From Uloborus plumipes (lineage: Eukaryota > Arthropoda > Arachnida > Araneae > Uloboridae), in NCBI GenBank assembly GCA_038373865.1, contig JAXGGA010001640.1:81083-145082 (forward strand): 64,000 bases of DNA, read 5' to 3'. Numbering within the stretch: the stretch's first letter is position 1; every line of letters begins with the position of its first letter. The position numbers and the translations under genes are program-made. This document shows positions 1-13,264 of this stretch, piece after piece. Below the pieces are notes generated by a model, which ran no database searches, was not told where the DNA came from, and saw only the letters and a program-made list of their open reading frames with translations.

Positions 1-228
1 AAACACTTTTTTTTTCAAACAATTGTGCGCAGGCCTTTTCTGTTGAATAGACCAGACTTACAAGGCGCTCTTATCTCTTTAAAAAATATATAGCTATATT
101 CCTAATAAAGTATTCATTGTCCGATTTATTTTATGCCCCAACGAAAAAAGAAGTAAAACAAAAATCATTTACGGGTATTACTTGTAATTTTTTATAACGT
201 GAATGTTAAGCACTAGCAAATGAGCATA

Positions 229-272
229 CAAATGTTTTAAGAGCGAGAAACATTTCTCTCTTAAAACATTTG
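229..272. repeat. Short hairpin
   Basis: CAAATGTTTTAAGAG (229-243) is followed 14 bp later by CTCTTAAAACATTTG (258-272), a perfect 15 bp inverted repeat. A partial third copy of the arm lies at 287-310. Function unknown. Confidence 0.6.
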
Positions 273-767
273 TAGTAAGAGAACAATGTTTTAAGAGAGG
301 AAAACATTTGACCCTCGGAAAGTTGACACCCGCCTAACTCCTTTAGATTGTCAAGTTAGAGGTTCCTCTATATTTTTTTCTCAATTTTTTGTTACACTGC
401 AGAAAACTCAATCCAAATTCTACAATATGATAACTTACCTTTAAAGCAACTGGGAATTTAAGAGCATATTATTTTCAAGGTCAAGGTCATCTAAACTAAA
501 AATAATGCAGAATGTCTGTGTCCGGTCTACAAGAGAGACCGTGAAGTCTGCCGGTACTAAATTTGGCACAGACATGTTTTTAACGGCAGCAATGTACACC
601 ACGTGATCAAACTTGAGGGGGGGGAGATCTTTTCATTGTTTCGGTTTTCATTATGGTTTTTATTCTTAGGAAAAGCTTATGATTTATGTTTTGGAAAAAA
701 TTGCGTCGAAAGCAGAAGAAGCAAAAATCAAATTCAAATCTGACAACTATAAGCAACTAGTTTATAC

Positions 768-1830
768 TTTGACTTATTATACTTTTTGCGTATTGTTCTT
801 ATAGCTGTTCGATGTGGGTGAAATGACTTCATGCATCTCCTTAAAAATATCTAAGAAGTAAATTGCAATAAAACACTTTACAGAATATTTTCTTACGTCA
901 TAAACATGCCTTAAAAATATTATATTTCAAAAGAAATTATTCCTGACTTGTAGAATTTACCAGACGATTGACAAATACGCGACTTATGCGTCACTGAAAC
1001 CTCCTTTCTCCACCTATGCTAATACCAAGGCATGACTTTGACTTATTGCATTGTTTACATATTGCTCTAATTACTTTTCCTTAAGGGTGAAAAGACTTAA
1101 GACAGCTCTTTAAAAGCAGCTAAAAATAAACTCAATTAATCAGCCAAAAGTACTTTTTTTTTTCTTACGTCGGAAACTTAACACGAATAAATACCACAGA
1201 AATATTACATTTCATATGATGCTATTTCTGTTTTTTGGGTTTTATCAAACGAGTGACAAATGTTTGACTTATACTGTCACTAAAACCTTCTCAAAATACT
1301 AATGTACCAATGCATGACTTTGACTTAATATATTGTTTATATATTGCTTTTATAACTGTTGGATATGCATGAAAAGACTTCAGGTGATTCTTTAACCCAT
1401 CTAAGAGTAAACGCAATTAAGCACTTAAAAGAATATTTTCTTGCGTCAGAAACATGGCATAGAAATATTACATTTCAAACGATGTTATTCCTTATTTATG
1501 AAGTTTACCAAACGAGTGACAAATGCATGACTCATGCTGTCACCTCTCTTCGCTAACTATGCTAATTCTAAGGCATGACACTTGACTTATTGTATTGTTA
1601 ACATGTTGTTTGGATTACTTTTCCTTATGGATGAAAATAACATAAGGCAGCTCTTTAAAAGCAGCTAGAAATAAACTCAATTAATCAGCCAAAAGTAAAT
1701 TTTCTTCCGTCAGAAACGAGGTGCAAAATAAATGCCATAGAAATATTACATTTCAGATGATGCTATTCCTGTTTCTGGAGTTTACCAAACGAGTGACAAT
1801 TGCATGGCATACGCTGTCTTTATTTAATCT
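768..1830 (+). repeat. Tandem array, four units of about 270 bp
   Basis: Units begin near 768, 1036, 1318 and 1575. Each contains the same landmarks in order: CTTTGACTTA, a GTGAAA...GACTT block, AATTAA...CACTTAAAAG, GAAATATTACATTTCA, and AACGAGTGACAAATGCATGA. A fifth unit lies at 2540-2790 after an inserted element. Units have diverged by substitutions and small indels. No coding potential is visible. Confidence 0.85.
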
Positions 1831-1847
1831 AAGAGCTAGCAACGTCT

Positions 1848-2485
1848 TCGAGACATCATTTTAAGATGCGCTTGACTCTTTAATATATCTCTCCCTGTGC
1901 TCTTCAAAGCAGCATTTGGGGTGTCTGGTGGCCGAGAATGGTTGTATTTTCTTTCCCCTTCATCCCATTTTAGCTGGAAAAAATGGCAATTTTTAAACCA
2001 TTTTAGGAAATGAGAAGCTTGAAATTGTCGTAAGAAAGTCATGTAAAAAAATGGAAAACTCTATTTTTTACCTTTGCGATGGTTTAATGGCTTTTGGATT
2101 TTTCTTCTACTTTTACTACAAAAGAAGTTTATGTCATTTTTATGTAAAAATTGTTGTTTTTGTTTTTTGGCACTTTTTAAGTTTCTTAACAGCTCTCTAT
2201 TTCGGGAAATTTTTAAAGTAGAAATATAAAATTTGGCGAGATTGCTTATCTTGTCATATGTGTCCTTCACACCAAATTTTGTTAAAATCGGAAATGGTCA
2301 GATCAAAAACTTTTTTTCGTGATTGATTTGACATCTAAAAGGACTTTAAAATCACTGTTTGCATCAGTAAAGGTGTGATGCGCGGTAAAAATCACAACCA
2401 CTCTGGGCCACCAGATACCCCACATGCTGCTTAGAAAAGTATAGGGAAAGATATATCAAATAGCCAGACGTCTTAAAGTTCTTGT
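1848..2485. mobile_element. Inverted-repeat (foldback/MITE-like) element, about 640 bp
   Basis: About 95 bp at the left end (1850-1945: AGACATCATTTTAAGATGCG ... GGTGTCTGGTGGCC) is the diverged reverse complement of 2388-2482 (GGGCCACCAGATACCCC ... AGACGTCTTAAAG). The interior has no convincing coding frame. It separates units 4 and 5 of the tandem array. A target duplication was not resolved. Confidence 0.75.
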
Positions 2486-2539
2486 TTTTTCAACATTGCT
2501 ATAAAAAAAAGCTCGTGGACTATTAGAACCTCCTCCAAC

Positions 2540-2790
2540 TGATGCATGACTTATTATATTGTTTACATATTGTTCTCATGACTGTTAGATATAGGTGAAA
2601 TGACTCCAGCTAATTATTTAAGCCCAGCTAAAAATAATCGCAATTAAACACCCAAAAGAATCTTTTCTTGCATCAGACACATGCCACAGAAATATTACAT
2701 TTCAAGCGATGTTATTCCTGATTTATGGAGTTTACGAAACGAGTGACAAATGCATGACTTATGCTGTCACCGAAACCTCCCCGCTCCGAA
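2540..2790 (+). repeat. Fifth unit of the 270 bp array, displaced by an insertion
   Basis: It carries the same landmarks as the units at 768-1830 (GAAATATTACATTTCAAGCG, then AACGAGTGACAAATGCATGA and TGCTGTCACCGAAACCTCC). It is separated from unit 4 by about 700 bp of inverted-repeat element, so the array predates that insertion. Confidence 0.82.
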
Positions 2791-5699
2791 CGAATTCCAG
2801 CGTGGGAGGCTAACAAAACTTTACCTGTCTTTCGATTCCCCTATCTTCCGGTACTCCTCATTATAAGCGTTTCGAAAAATGCTGCGTTTGCAGGTCTAAA
2901 TCAGATTCGCCGGGATAGGGAGAGCTATTTTCAGGTGGAGAAGAGGGGGAAGCGCACTCCCTCCACGTGCTTCTATACTCCATCGCGGTTTATTTCGAGA
3001 AATTGCCGAATTTAACTTCTTTTTGCTGAATTTCAATGCCAGGGTGTTGTTTTACCATTAGCACAACAATAAGAAGTAGTTCGCCGGTGTAATCTTTGTG
3101 TGTTTGGCTGATGTTAGGTGTCACCGTTATTGTGGGAAAAGTAATTTCTTTGTTGTTTATTGCAAAACATTGCTTTTTTTTTCACTCTAGACCCAGTTTT
3201 CAGTCTGAAGAGTTATGTTTGCGGAAGTGGGTGTTTGTCTTGCATATTTTTAGGTTAGTGGAGTAAAGAAGTAGAACTGATGTTTAAAAGTATTATTAGG
3301 TCTATAAAGATTACTCAAGACCTCAACGAGGGAGGAGAGCGCAGAGGAGGAATTACCATGTCGCAACTGTAGTGGTTGTGAGGGGGTGCCAAGGCTCGGG
3401 GAAAAAATCCCCATTAAAAATATTTACAATACAAAAAAATTGCAAGATTTGTGATTAGAACTCAAAGAAATGTTCGAGATCAAGAATTTAAACTGGTCCC
3501 GTTCAGAAAATGAGATTGAAACAAATCGCCATTTCAGAATGATGACAGATTGTCGAAGTGACAACACAAAACATTTATATTTTTCGATGTCATTGAAAAG
3601 TAAATGCAATTGTTATGCTACGACCTCAAAAAACTCTTCTTTCTGCAATTTCTTTTTTTACTTACTGTTTTAGTATTACTTTCGCATTAGGCTAGCGAAG
3701 TACAAACTTGAAGTACTAGACACAATACTACAATGTCATAAAAAAGGAACTGAATGCAAATCAATTAAAATCTTATATTTAACTGACCTGTTTTACTTAG
3801 TTATCACCAAGGAGGCCCCCATTGGGAGGTCACATGCCATCATGCAGATCAAAAATTTCCTTAGTTGGCAAATTTTGCTTACGATTTGGCAAATTTGGAG
3901 ACAGCATTGTACCATCGTGATTTTTTACTATTTTTTAAATGATGTCCACTATGTCCCTTTTTCCTTAGATATAAACAGGGTCAAATTAAGGTATGAACAC
4001 AAGAGGCAAAGGCCAAAGGCCTAAAAAATGTGACAGGTACCAAATGTGTAAGTGTAGGCTCTAAAAAATGGGTATGTTTCATACGCTATTAAAGCTAGAT
4101 GTAAGTGTTTGGACTATAAAAATCACGTTACAGCTCGAACTTGTTTCACAAATTTCAAACACAAACTATTTTAGATTGGTTGAACGGTTGCTTTGGTAGT
4201 TTTCGCGCAAGAACCTTAATAGGTTATACAGCGCCAAACTTTTAATTTAGTAGAATAGGTGCCAAAAACGTGAAATTGTAATAATTAAGTAAATGACATG
4301 GAACTAGTTTTGCTGAAATACATACAGGAAAGAAATTTAGATTTAGAAAAACATAACAAACAGCAATCTGAGGGATATTTTGAGCAACACAAAAAATCTG
4401 TAATATTAACATAAAGACGAGATGGAAACAAGGACACAAAGACGAATACTAAACTGAAGCCGAAAATCCGATTTCCTGAAGAAAGGGGAACAATTTCGGA
4501 TGAGATGCATACCCAACAATTCCCTCAAAGATAGATGAAATTGATTAAAAGAAAATTTGAAACGAATATGATTGAAATTTGAGCAAATCAGGTTATAATA
4601 TGCAATACTGTCTGATTGAAAATTATATGTGTTGCACATTGAGCCTGGTTCGAGGTGAAAGAGATGTCTATGACTGAATCTTGTATAACCGATGCGAAGA
4701 CAGCTATTACCACCTGTTCTCTTCTGGTGATCTTCGATGGCTTGAAACCTTTTGTTGACTGCTGCATGGAGTAGAATTTGAAACTATTTTAGAGCTTCAT
4801 TTATATATCGTTTAGTATGAGAAGGAAGAGTTGGGTCACCAAATAATGATCTCGGATTGGCCCATTGCCCTCAAAAGTCATGGTCGAGCCCGGATAAATG
4901 ATATGGCAAGAGTACCCAGTGCATGCTCGTATTTTATCCTTTTTTCTAATTCGAAATTTTATTCTGCAAACTGAGAATTCCCCCTCCCCCCTGTTACTAC
5001 GTGCCTGCTTATATTCTTCATTTTTGAACCAATTCTTCTACGGAATCGCACTTTTATGATTGCGGAATATCTGTGTTCCTTGGTGATTGAATCTCAGTGC
5101 TTCTATTATTCGAAAACAACCAGATTTTTGCATTATGTGGCAATGGAGAGCAATTTCTCTAGCTATGTGGGGTGCAATGTTTTCTTTACGAAATTTTCTT
5201 TGCAAGAGAGACTGTAATTGAACCGTTTATTCCAAAAGTTCATTATGTTATGGATGTTTATAAGTCATTATAATTGTTTACTAATAGGTTTATTGTTAGT
5301 TTAGTATCTATTTCACGATGCCTTCCAAACAAGAATGTTATTCTTTCAAGTGTCTGGTCCAAATGAATAATCCATATTAACATTACAAGCGGCTTTAAAG
5401 ACAATGTTTTATATTCATTGAAACCACGGGCTGTTCCAAAAATAGCTTTCGTTCCTATTTATTAACAGAAATTCCCGATCCCGTGCAACTGACACAGTTG
5501 ATGACAAAAATTTAATACCTCGTATCTTCTCCTGGTCAATAACCCCAAGGCCCTCTACATAGACAGCACAAGAAATAGTTTTAATAGAATCCCCAAACAA
5601 ACCTTTTAAAGGCTTAAAGCATAAGTCAGCTAAATGGTATCATGAGAAATGCATTGAATTGACAACCGGTGACAAAGATAACTTTGAGTACCATGCCGA
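2791..5699. other. No gene recognised
   Basis: AT-rich sequence with only short unsupported frames. A purine-rich patch (CGAGGGAGGAGAGCGCAGAGG near 3327) and the dispersed word at 4205 are the only landmarks. I see no splice-linked coding series. Confidence 0.5.
4205..4240. repeat. Dispersed word shared with 46842-46877
   Basis: GCGCAAGAACCTTAATAGG then TTATACAGCGCCAAAC closely matches GGCACAAGAGCCTTCATAGG then CTATACTGCGCCAAAC inside the 46.65 kb piggyBac-like element. It is probably the core of a dispersed repeat, possibly a SINE. Full extents are unclear. Confidence 0.55.
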
Positions 5700-6546
5700 C
5701 AGTTATATAAAGAATAGTGTTGTCATTTGGAAGAATTTAAGCTTGACTAATGCATATACAGGGTGAATTGGACCGAATCTGCCATACGAAAGGGGGTGAT
5801 AGAACAGCCCATGCGTAACATAGTACCACCCATTATCGAGTCCTATTCGTAACCATAACCGAGTTATAACGGAGATAAGAAAAATGAGTGAAAAAACGAA
5901 ATTCCGAGAAAAAGACCAATTTCTGAAGCTTGTGTATGGCCTACACACAAAATAAGTGCATATTTAGAAAGAACAGACTAAATCCTACAAAATGACACTT
6001 TTTTCATCAAGATAGTAGAACTTTACAGCGAGTTACAAGCTTTGAAACATCGGAAACACTCAGACTTAAAATGACACCCAAATTTTCAATCGATATTTTC
6101 ACAAACAAACGTGTGAGCTACAACCGGTCAATTTGACTAAAAACTAGCCCATTCAACTAGCTTTCAGATGATACAAGAGAAAATCATAGTGGGCTTCAAG
6201 TTCAGCAGATATTCCGGCTTTTGTTTGAAACAGTATAAAAATCGTCCTTCGTCAGAATAGAAAAACCAACAAAGAGTCATACTTTTATGTTCTAAATTTT
6301 CTATTTCATGTAAGTGTACTGCTTTCTTTATTCAAGAAAAGGACATTTTTATAGCTAAATATTAAATTGTAACACTTTATTAAGTTAACAATCACAACAA
6401 AAGATAACAACACGTAGAAACAAAGGAAGCATTACTTTAACGTGCTTTTCACAAAGAGAAATGCAAAATTAAAAGGGTTACATTTACATCTATGAGTACA
6501 TTTACATGTAAACGATCTTCAAAATTTTCCAAAACTACTGAAATTA
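5700..6546 (-). mobile_element. Probable non-coding body of the 6.5 kb mariner-type element
   Basis: This stretch directly follows the transposase fragment on the minus strand and shows no conserved frame. I see no matched terminal repeats. An 81-codon minus frame at 5703-5948 has no recognisable domain. The assignment rests on adjacency only. Confidence 0.35.
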
Positions 6547-6768
6547 TCATCCCCTACACTTGATAGATGCCCTTGGCCTTTTACAAGCGGAAACTACCGT
6601 CGCTCTCAATGAAATTCCATTTCTCACTTTTGCTACTACTCCATCAGGCCAAATGTACAACAAACTGGTTGCATCTGAGCAATAAACTGCTTGTTTCAAG
6701 AATCCCCAAACAAAGAAGTTCATTCGCGTCAGGTCTGGTGATCTAGGTGGCCAAGGAATGAGACCCAA
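6547..6768 (-). pseudogene. Tc1/mariner-type transposase C-terminal fragment
   Basis: The minus-strand frame reads GLIPWPPRSPDLTRMNFFVW then GFLKQAVYCSDATS, the conserved WP-x-x-SPDL-x-x-x-DFFLWG block around the third catalytic residue. Here the catalytic Asp position is Asn. The following 40 residues resemble the usual C-terminal helix region. The rest of the element probably reaches left to about 5715, but its ends were not resolved. Confidence 0.72.
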
Positions 6769-7088
6769 ATGACCAATTCATTGCTGATGATTTTCTTAGC
6801 TTACTTTCTCTGTCAAAATGCCCTTATTTCACTTCCGGTTTCCAAAGACAATAAAAAATAGCAGTTATAAAGTTAACATACTTCCGCTTTTTAATTGTTG
6901 CTAAAATAATGAAAAATAATAGTAATTAAAAAGTTAAATCTTTGTTAATAAATTTAAATTAATTTCAAGGCAAAACCTTTCAAACATATATTTGGAGTTT
7001 TGGTCATCTTAAAGTTTTCAAATAATGCAGGTTTTAGAGCTTTCAGTGACTGGAGTCAAGACATCAGTTCAAAAGAGTTTTCAAAAAG

Positions 7089-7293
7089 CTCTCTCTCTCT
7101 CTCTCTCTCCCTCTTTCCCCCCCTCTCTCTCTCTCTCTCTCCCTCTCTCCCCCTCCCCCTCTCCCTCCTCCTCCCCCTCTCTCTCTCCCTCCCTCCCTCT
7201 CTCCCTATCTCTCCCTCCCCCTCCCCCTCCTCCTACCCCCTCTCTCTCCCTCTCTCCCTCTCTCCCCCTCCCTCTCTCCCCCTCCCTCTCTCC

Positions 7294-7350
<57 letters not shown>
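7089..7350. repeat. (CT)n / CTCCC low-complexity tract
   Basis: 262 bp of pure pyrimidine on the + strand, mostly CT dinucleotides with CCCTC interruptions and an uninterrupted CT run at the 3' end. Overlapping Ser/Pro/Leu-rich frames here are artefacts of the repeat. Confidence 0.98.
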
Positions 7351-7353
<3 letters not shown>

Positions 7354-7407
7354 TTTATATTACAATTTTTTGTTAATTCACTCGCGCTTTTGAACCTAAT
7401 AGATTAG

Positions 7408-9430
7408 AAAACACACCAGTTTGCAAACTATCATCTAAAGGAGAACTCTCGCCATATATACGAGCAATTTGTTACTAAAAATAAAAAATATACAAGCGAA
7501 ACTAAAAGTGAAATAAGCCCATACGGGGTACGGTAAAACATGAAAAAGATTAAAGAGCATCTTCTGCAATCAAATTTTGTATACTAAGATAATACATAAC
7601 ATGGAATTCTTGGCCTCCTCCATAATGTTTATTTTATTTTGTTTCAAATATTTGAAAAGGGATATTTAAGTCAATTCATAACTAGATGTTTTAGCTTTGG
7701 GCTAAGATCTGACATTGTAGAACGTTGTAAGTGTTTTTAACTTTCAGCAAGCTCTTCTTACTTATATTTTATGGCAAACGTGTCACTCAACAGCGAAATT
7801 ACGGTAAGAAGTACTAAGGTCCTGATCCTGGTAATATAACTTTTAAACGTTCACTCACGACGTTTTCAGCCATCTCTCTCAACTCACTCCCTTTCACAGC
7901 CCTATAAATAATCGTTCGAAGCTCCCATGTCTTTCATTTATCTCCAACCCACGTGTTCTATTTAAATTTATTTACAGGGTAGCGTTCCGAGCTGTGCTGA
8001 GGAATCAGGCGACTGCTGATGCAGACGATTTAATTCAGCATGGAAGAGCAGAACAAAGCAAGACGTCGCATTTCGTTTAAACAAGAACGCTGTGTTTTCG
8101 TCCTCTTTGCTCCAAAAGAGGGTCTACTGAACCTATAACTCTGTTTTATTTGGTTCATTGTCTATTTTTTCTCTAATAAGAACTTTAAAAATTCTTTTTT
8201 TTTCTTGAGCAATTACAATTGTTTATTGCTTTTTTTTTTTGTTTGACCACATTTATTGTTCCTGTGGTTTTATTTCTCTTGTTTATAATGTAAAACTGTT
8301 CTGGTCCAAGGGCCTCTGCTCTGTAAGTATGCTCCTTACTCCTCCTTCTGAGTAGTGGCCCATGTTCCCTAGAATCGAGTTTATTTATACACGTCCCTCT
8401 CGAGCCTCTTTGGACAGTTCCATTTAGACATCTAGTACATAACATCCAGCTCATGACATTCATTGTTTTTTATAATTATGATTGCGATAAGAGCAATTTC
8501 TAGAAACAAGAAACCCAACGAGTACGGTCCTATCGCAGTTCATGATTGCGAAAAAGATAATCTGGATTAAAAACGACAACATTCAAACAGGGTTTTTTTG
8601 CATAATTAAAGTATTTTTTCTCCTATAATTTAAGATTTTTTTCTGTCGGCATTTCATAATATCCCCATTACTTTATCAAACTTCACAAGTAAACTATCAT
8701 TCAAAGTTTTTTTTTTACCCTCACTAGCGAAAATAAGCAAGAAAATTACAATTTGGCAGTGTTTGGAAGAAATACTTTTTTTTTTTTTTTTGAGCTTCCA
8801 CTATAGACCTAGCAACAACAGGCACTGTCGATGGAAACAAAAAGAAACATTTCGAGGATTGCTTGAGAAACCGCTCTTCGTTTTTGTTTTTTCTTCTTAT
8901 GAATAATGATACGAATTTGAGAGAAGTGTGCTCTATTGCACATAATAAACCACTTATCGAGAAACATCGAAGTCGAGTCAATATCGATTTGAATCGCTTA
9001 TTATTTCAGGTATATTTAATTGTTATTTAACAATACAATGACTTCTTAACTGATCATTGACTGCTTGGAATGGGTTCAAACGAAAATGATTCACACAGTT
9101 CAGCTAGTACGCATTGTGAGCATTTTGAGAATAAAAAATTACTTAAATAAAAAAGATTTTAAATTTACCATGTTTTTAGAACAACTAGCAATTAAAAAAA
9201 TAATTTCTTCACTTGAGGAGCAAAAATCACAGGGCATGAACAAAAGTTTTTAGTTGCTTAAAATTTAACTGGCATATTATACCACTGCAAATGATATTAA
9301 CTATAACTCCTTACTTTTCTTATAGTTATACAGAATTTCTGCTTCCTGTTTTTTGCGTTCCAAGATCATAAATTGTTTTTTTATTTTTAGCCCGTTTTGA
9401 ACCAGAGCAAACTTAAAACCTTTTTTTATT
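7408..9430. other. No gene recognised
   Basis: Mostly AT-rich sequence. An exon-like stretch follows the acceptor-like TTTATTTACAG at 7967-7977, but it has no known domain and no partner exon. The 92-codon minus frame at 8185-8463 has no recognisable motif. Confidence 0.45.
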
Positions 9431-9432
9431 TA

Positions 9433-11296
9433 GGGGAAGACCGCCTATATTGGACCACTGCTTAAATTGGACCTCGGGCTTAAAATCTAGTACAAAGATC
9501 TGTGCTACACTTTAACAGTAGAAATATAAAGTTTTAGGAATAAAACCAATGTGTATGTAGTTTCACCACGCTTCGAACTGTTTAGCGTGAGTTACGGCTT
9601 GATTTGTGTTGAAAACGTGCGAAATCTTATTTCGCGGACTTGTTTCTAGAAGGATAACTCAAAAACTTGTGAGTTGAGGTAAAATTCTGTTACAGTATTA
9701 TAATCTGTGTTTAATAAGGATTACATCGATGTATTTACATGCGCAATTGTGATAATTTTTAACAGAGCAATGAACTGAAGAATAAAAAATGGCGTGCTTT
9801 CCTTTATTGGACCGAAAAAATTTTCCTATATTGGACCGGTGGTCCAATTTAAGAATATGATTTTAAACAAGACTTTTTATTAATCGTAACATAAAATAAG
9901 TGACTCATCTTATTTAATAGCGTAGTTAAAATTATTTTAAGCATACGTAACAACCTATTCACGATATTCATTTAAACTTTTTTATCAAGCACATTTTTAT
10001 CAAGCAGAAGCTGCAACTTCTTAAAATGTATGTTTTTTTCTCTTCATCTATTAAGCTGAAGTTTCAGGTTGTTAAACATAGTTATTATATTAACTTAAAT
10101 AAAATTCTTGCTGGTTTACTGAGAAAAAAATATGAAATTCTTCGATATTTTCGAAAAAATTTTAAAAGGAAACAATTTATATGCTACTAAAATGTTCAAT
10201 GTAGATGAAGCTGGTCTTTTCACTGTTCAAAAGCCCCAAAATATATTGACGTATAAAGGCAAACACCATGTTGGAGCAGTAATGAGTGGTGAACAGAATT
10301 TCGAGCTCCCCATGCTCATTTTCAAAATATTACGTTCCATGTATGAATTTCCCGTAAAAGCATCCCCTGGTGAGAAATATTCTTGTTCAAAAAATGGTTG
10401 GATCACAAACAATAATTCACACAGTTGATACAACATTCCATCAAAACTGTTAAGCCAAGCAATTTAAAAAGAATATCCTTCTATTAACGGATAGTCACAG
10501 CACTTACATAAAGAACATTGATGCAATAAACTTGACAACGAGAACAATATAATAATGCTTTCTGCTTAAGCACATCATGCACGTAGATGTGGTCTTTATT
10601 CAGTCTCTGTCAACATATTTTAATCGAGCATGTGATACATGGAGGTGAGAACATCCAATAAGATCCATTATCTAATATCGCATAGGAGAACTGTTGGGTA
10701 ACTCTTACGGGCAAACCGCAATCAAGGCTATGGCAAATGCTGTGAGTTGATTCCAAAGAAGTGGAGTTTGGCCTGTTTATTAACATGTGTTTAGTGATAT
10801 TGATTTGGCTGCAGTAGAATTAGAGGTAAGTGTAGTCCAGATTAAACTACTCAAAGTGAACAGTTTACATGCTCGGAGTAAGTTGTACACCGTGTACAAG
10901 AACTAGTTACGACTTAACATGATTAAGTGTATTAAATACCATCGGCGAGTTTTTCCACACTGCCTAAGTGAGACCGAAGCAAAAGAAATTCTATTTCAAA
11001 TCCTGGAAAACAGCTGTATAGTGCAAATATAAATTATTCTATGATTTCCTGGTACGGTCCAATTTAGGAAGCGCATGGTTCAATTTAGGCGCATATATTC
11101 CTAAATTGAACTTTTGCAACTTTTCATAAGATAATTTTTTAAAAAATAATTTTCATATTTTCAGAAAATATAAGTTCCCAGGGCGGTTCCTGATTAAATT
11201 TAGCTTACGATGCCCTATTTGGCATTTCTGTTTTGCTTCACATGGAGCGACACAGGCCTCCTGTTCTTAGGGGGTCCAATATAGGCGGTCTTCCCC
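9433..11296 (+). mobile_element. pogo-type DNA transposon with intact ends and decayed transposase
   Basis: The element is 1,864 bp bounded by TA (9431-9432 and 11297-11298). Its 24 bp terminal inverted repeats are perfect: GGGGAAGACCGCC on the left, GGCGGTCTTCCCC on the right. The word TTGGACC and variants recur just inside both ends (for example near 9813, 9833, 9841, 11056 and 11080), as expected of subterminal transposase-binding repeats. It carries a DDE_1 transposase pseudogene. Confidence 0.92.
10132..10830 (+). pseudogene. pogo/Tigger-like DDE transposase remnant
   Basis: The open frame at 10132-10428 carries the pogo signature around the first catalytic Asp (FNVDEAGLFTVQKPQ), then GKHHVGAVMSGEQNFELPML and SKNGWIT. 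Past its stop, other frames still give recognisable DDE_1 pieces: TDSH near the second Asp, then IKNIDAINL, LSTYFNRA, and a KSGVWPV-like tail near 10760. The DNA-binding N-terminus is not visible. Several stops and frame changes show a dead gene. Confidence 0.82.
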
Positions 11297-11298
11297 TA

Positions 11299-12868
11299 AA
11301 TAATTCCTGCTTTTTAGCATGAAAGTTTGCAGTCGATTTTAAGCACTTTAATGAGAATATTTTATTTTCATTTTTCGGAACTTACAGCGAAAGTTCGCCA
11401 ACTTGTAGTATCTCTTGCCATAGTTGCCACAATCATGTATTTTGTTATAAACAGTTAGTACGTGTAACTAGTTAACTGAGACATACATTTCAGAAAAATG
11501 AACCAAAAATGAAAAATTTTTTTGAATGCAATCTGGTTCTTTGTACTATTATATACGTTAGAAAATTGTTTTTTACTACACAAACAATATATTGAAGGCA
11601 ATTACTACTATATTTATAAGTTTTACGTACACATAAAACTTATTACACACACATATTATACAATCAAAGCAAATTAAACTAAATTTTGTGTCGAACATTG
11701 CGGGAAAAAAATATTTGCAAAAAAATTCACAAAAAAGCAACCGAAACTAAACGAGAAAGACGAAACTCGGTTTTTGTTCATCAACCCAAGCGTCTCTTAC
11801 GTATTTTAGCTGCTAACACGCCCACATAATCCATCTCCTGAACAAAGTTGGAGTCGGTGAGAAACTAAGACCAAGTATGCCATTTTTTAAGAAAATAGAG
11901 AATTCACTATCCTAAAGTAGAAACAAATCCAGCTCGTGCTTCACAAAATAAAAACGTTAGTTTTTCTCCCGCCCGAAATCAGTTCGGGCATCAGAAATAC
12001 CGCATGTAGTAGTTGCCCAAACTGGATTCGGGCGACACTAGCAAGGGGTTAAATGTGTTGAATTATGACTACGATCAACAATGAATTTTCAATTGAAGAC
12101 TCACCTACATGAACAATTATAAACCACGTTTTAATTGCCTTGGAACACTGGAATACATTTTATATGATTCAGAAAAATTAGAAGTTCCTACAGATATTTA
12201 ATTTTAATTTGTGCAAGCATTTTTGCAAGCATCCCCTTTTGAAGAGTTTATAGAAAAATAATCATTAAAATTTATAAATAGTGGAAAATAATTAATTTGA
12301 TTATAGAATACTGCATTGCGTCATCGAGTTTGAGGTTACGTAAAAAACTTGAAAAGAATCCGATCAGAGGAAGTGGGGGAAAATTGAGATTTGACCCAAA
12401 GATTTTAGCCGAACAGACAAGAGCCGAACATGGTAATATACGCACATTATTAAACGTTAAATTATTAACAGTTTCGAGTTGAAATTCCGGAAAATTATGT
12501 TTGTTTACATGAGGAAGAAATAATGCTTTTTGACGGACATTTCAAAATATTTACTGTGTGATATAATTTCTATCGTTTTTTCTGAAAATTTTCCAGTGTG
12601 TTAGCCATTTGTTCCCATTTTTATAACGTACGCTTTGTCTTTGGAGGAGAAGAAAAGTATTGCATCTTTCACATCTTCTTCATTTTTGATTTTTCCCCAT
12701 TAGAAATTTTTCACTTTAAAAAAAAAAGTGAAAATCAAAAGATGCAAGGTCTGGGAGTATGGTGGATGCAAAACAACTTCCCAGGCCAGTTATGAGATTT
12801 TCTGGCAAGTTGCTAAATTGTATGTCTTCTATCTCGAAGTTGCTTCCTGTTAAACATCGCTAGCATCC
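11299..12868. other. No gene recognised
   Basis: Low-complexity AT-rich DNA. GCCCGAAATCAGTTCGGGC near 11966 is a palindromic word resembling the CCCGAG hairpins of the 46.65 kb family. No ends or frame support an element. Confidence 0.45.
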
Positions 12869-12999
12869 AATCTCCGGACCTTGCTCCGTATGATTTTCAC
12901 TTTTTCCTCCTTTTGCAAAATCTTTTGGCAGGAGAAAATCAGAAATACAGCATAACGCAGCGAAAACAGAAACGTTTCCGTTCTTCGGTTGCAAAAACA
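12869..12999 (+). pseudogene. mariner transposase fragment
   Basis: One frame from about 12877 reads SPDLAPYDFHFFLLLQNLLA then GENQKYS, the mariner DD34D motif around the third catalytic Asp. The upstream catalytic core is not recognisable in any frame. No terminal repeats were found. Confidence 0.7.
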
Positions 13000-13264
13000 G
13001 TGCGTGCTTCAAAAATCGGATTTACAAATGACTATGACTCTGGCAAACAATAATGAAAATCAAATCGTACGGTAAATGTTAACTGAATTAAAAACTGCAT
13101 CATTTTATACATCTTTATAAACGGACAGACTTTCCGGTAGACCCTTATATTTCAATTTTATTGACATATTTTAAAGTTGCAAAAATAAGAAAGAAAAGGG
13201 ACAAATTCTAACTAAAGGCAATAGTGGAGACAATTTCTAATAGAGTTTCCACTGAGTACATAGT

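Noticed and set aside
7000..7407. Two overlapping Ser/Pro/Leu-rich open frames
   Set aside because: Translations of the (CT)n/CTCCC tract; no composition or motif beyond the repeat.
7978..8082. Possible upstream SEC14-like exon after an acceptor-like TTTATTTACAG
   Set aside because: The frame (VAFRAVLRNQATADADDLIQ) does not match the CRAL-TRIO_N region, hits a stop at about 8080, and no donor fits.
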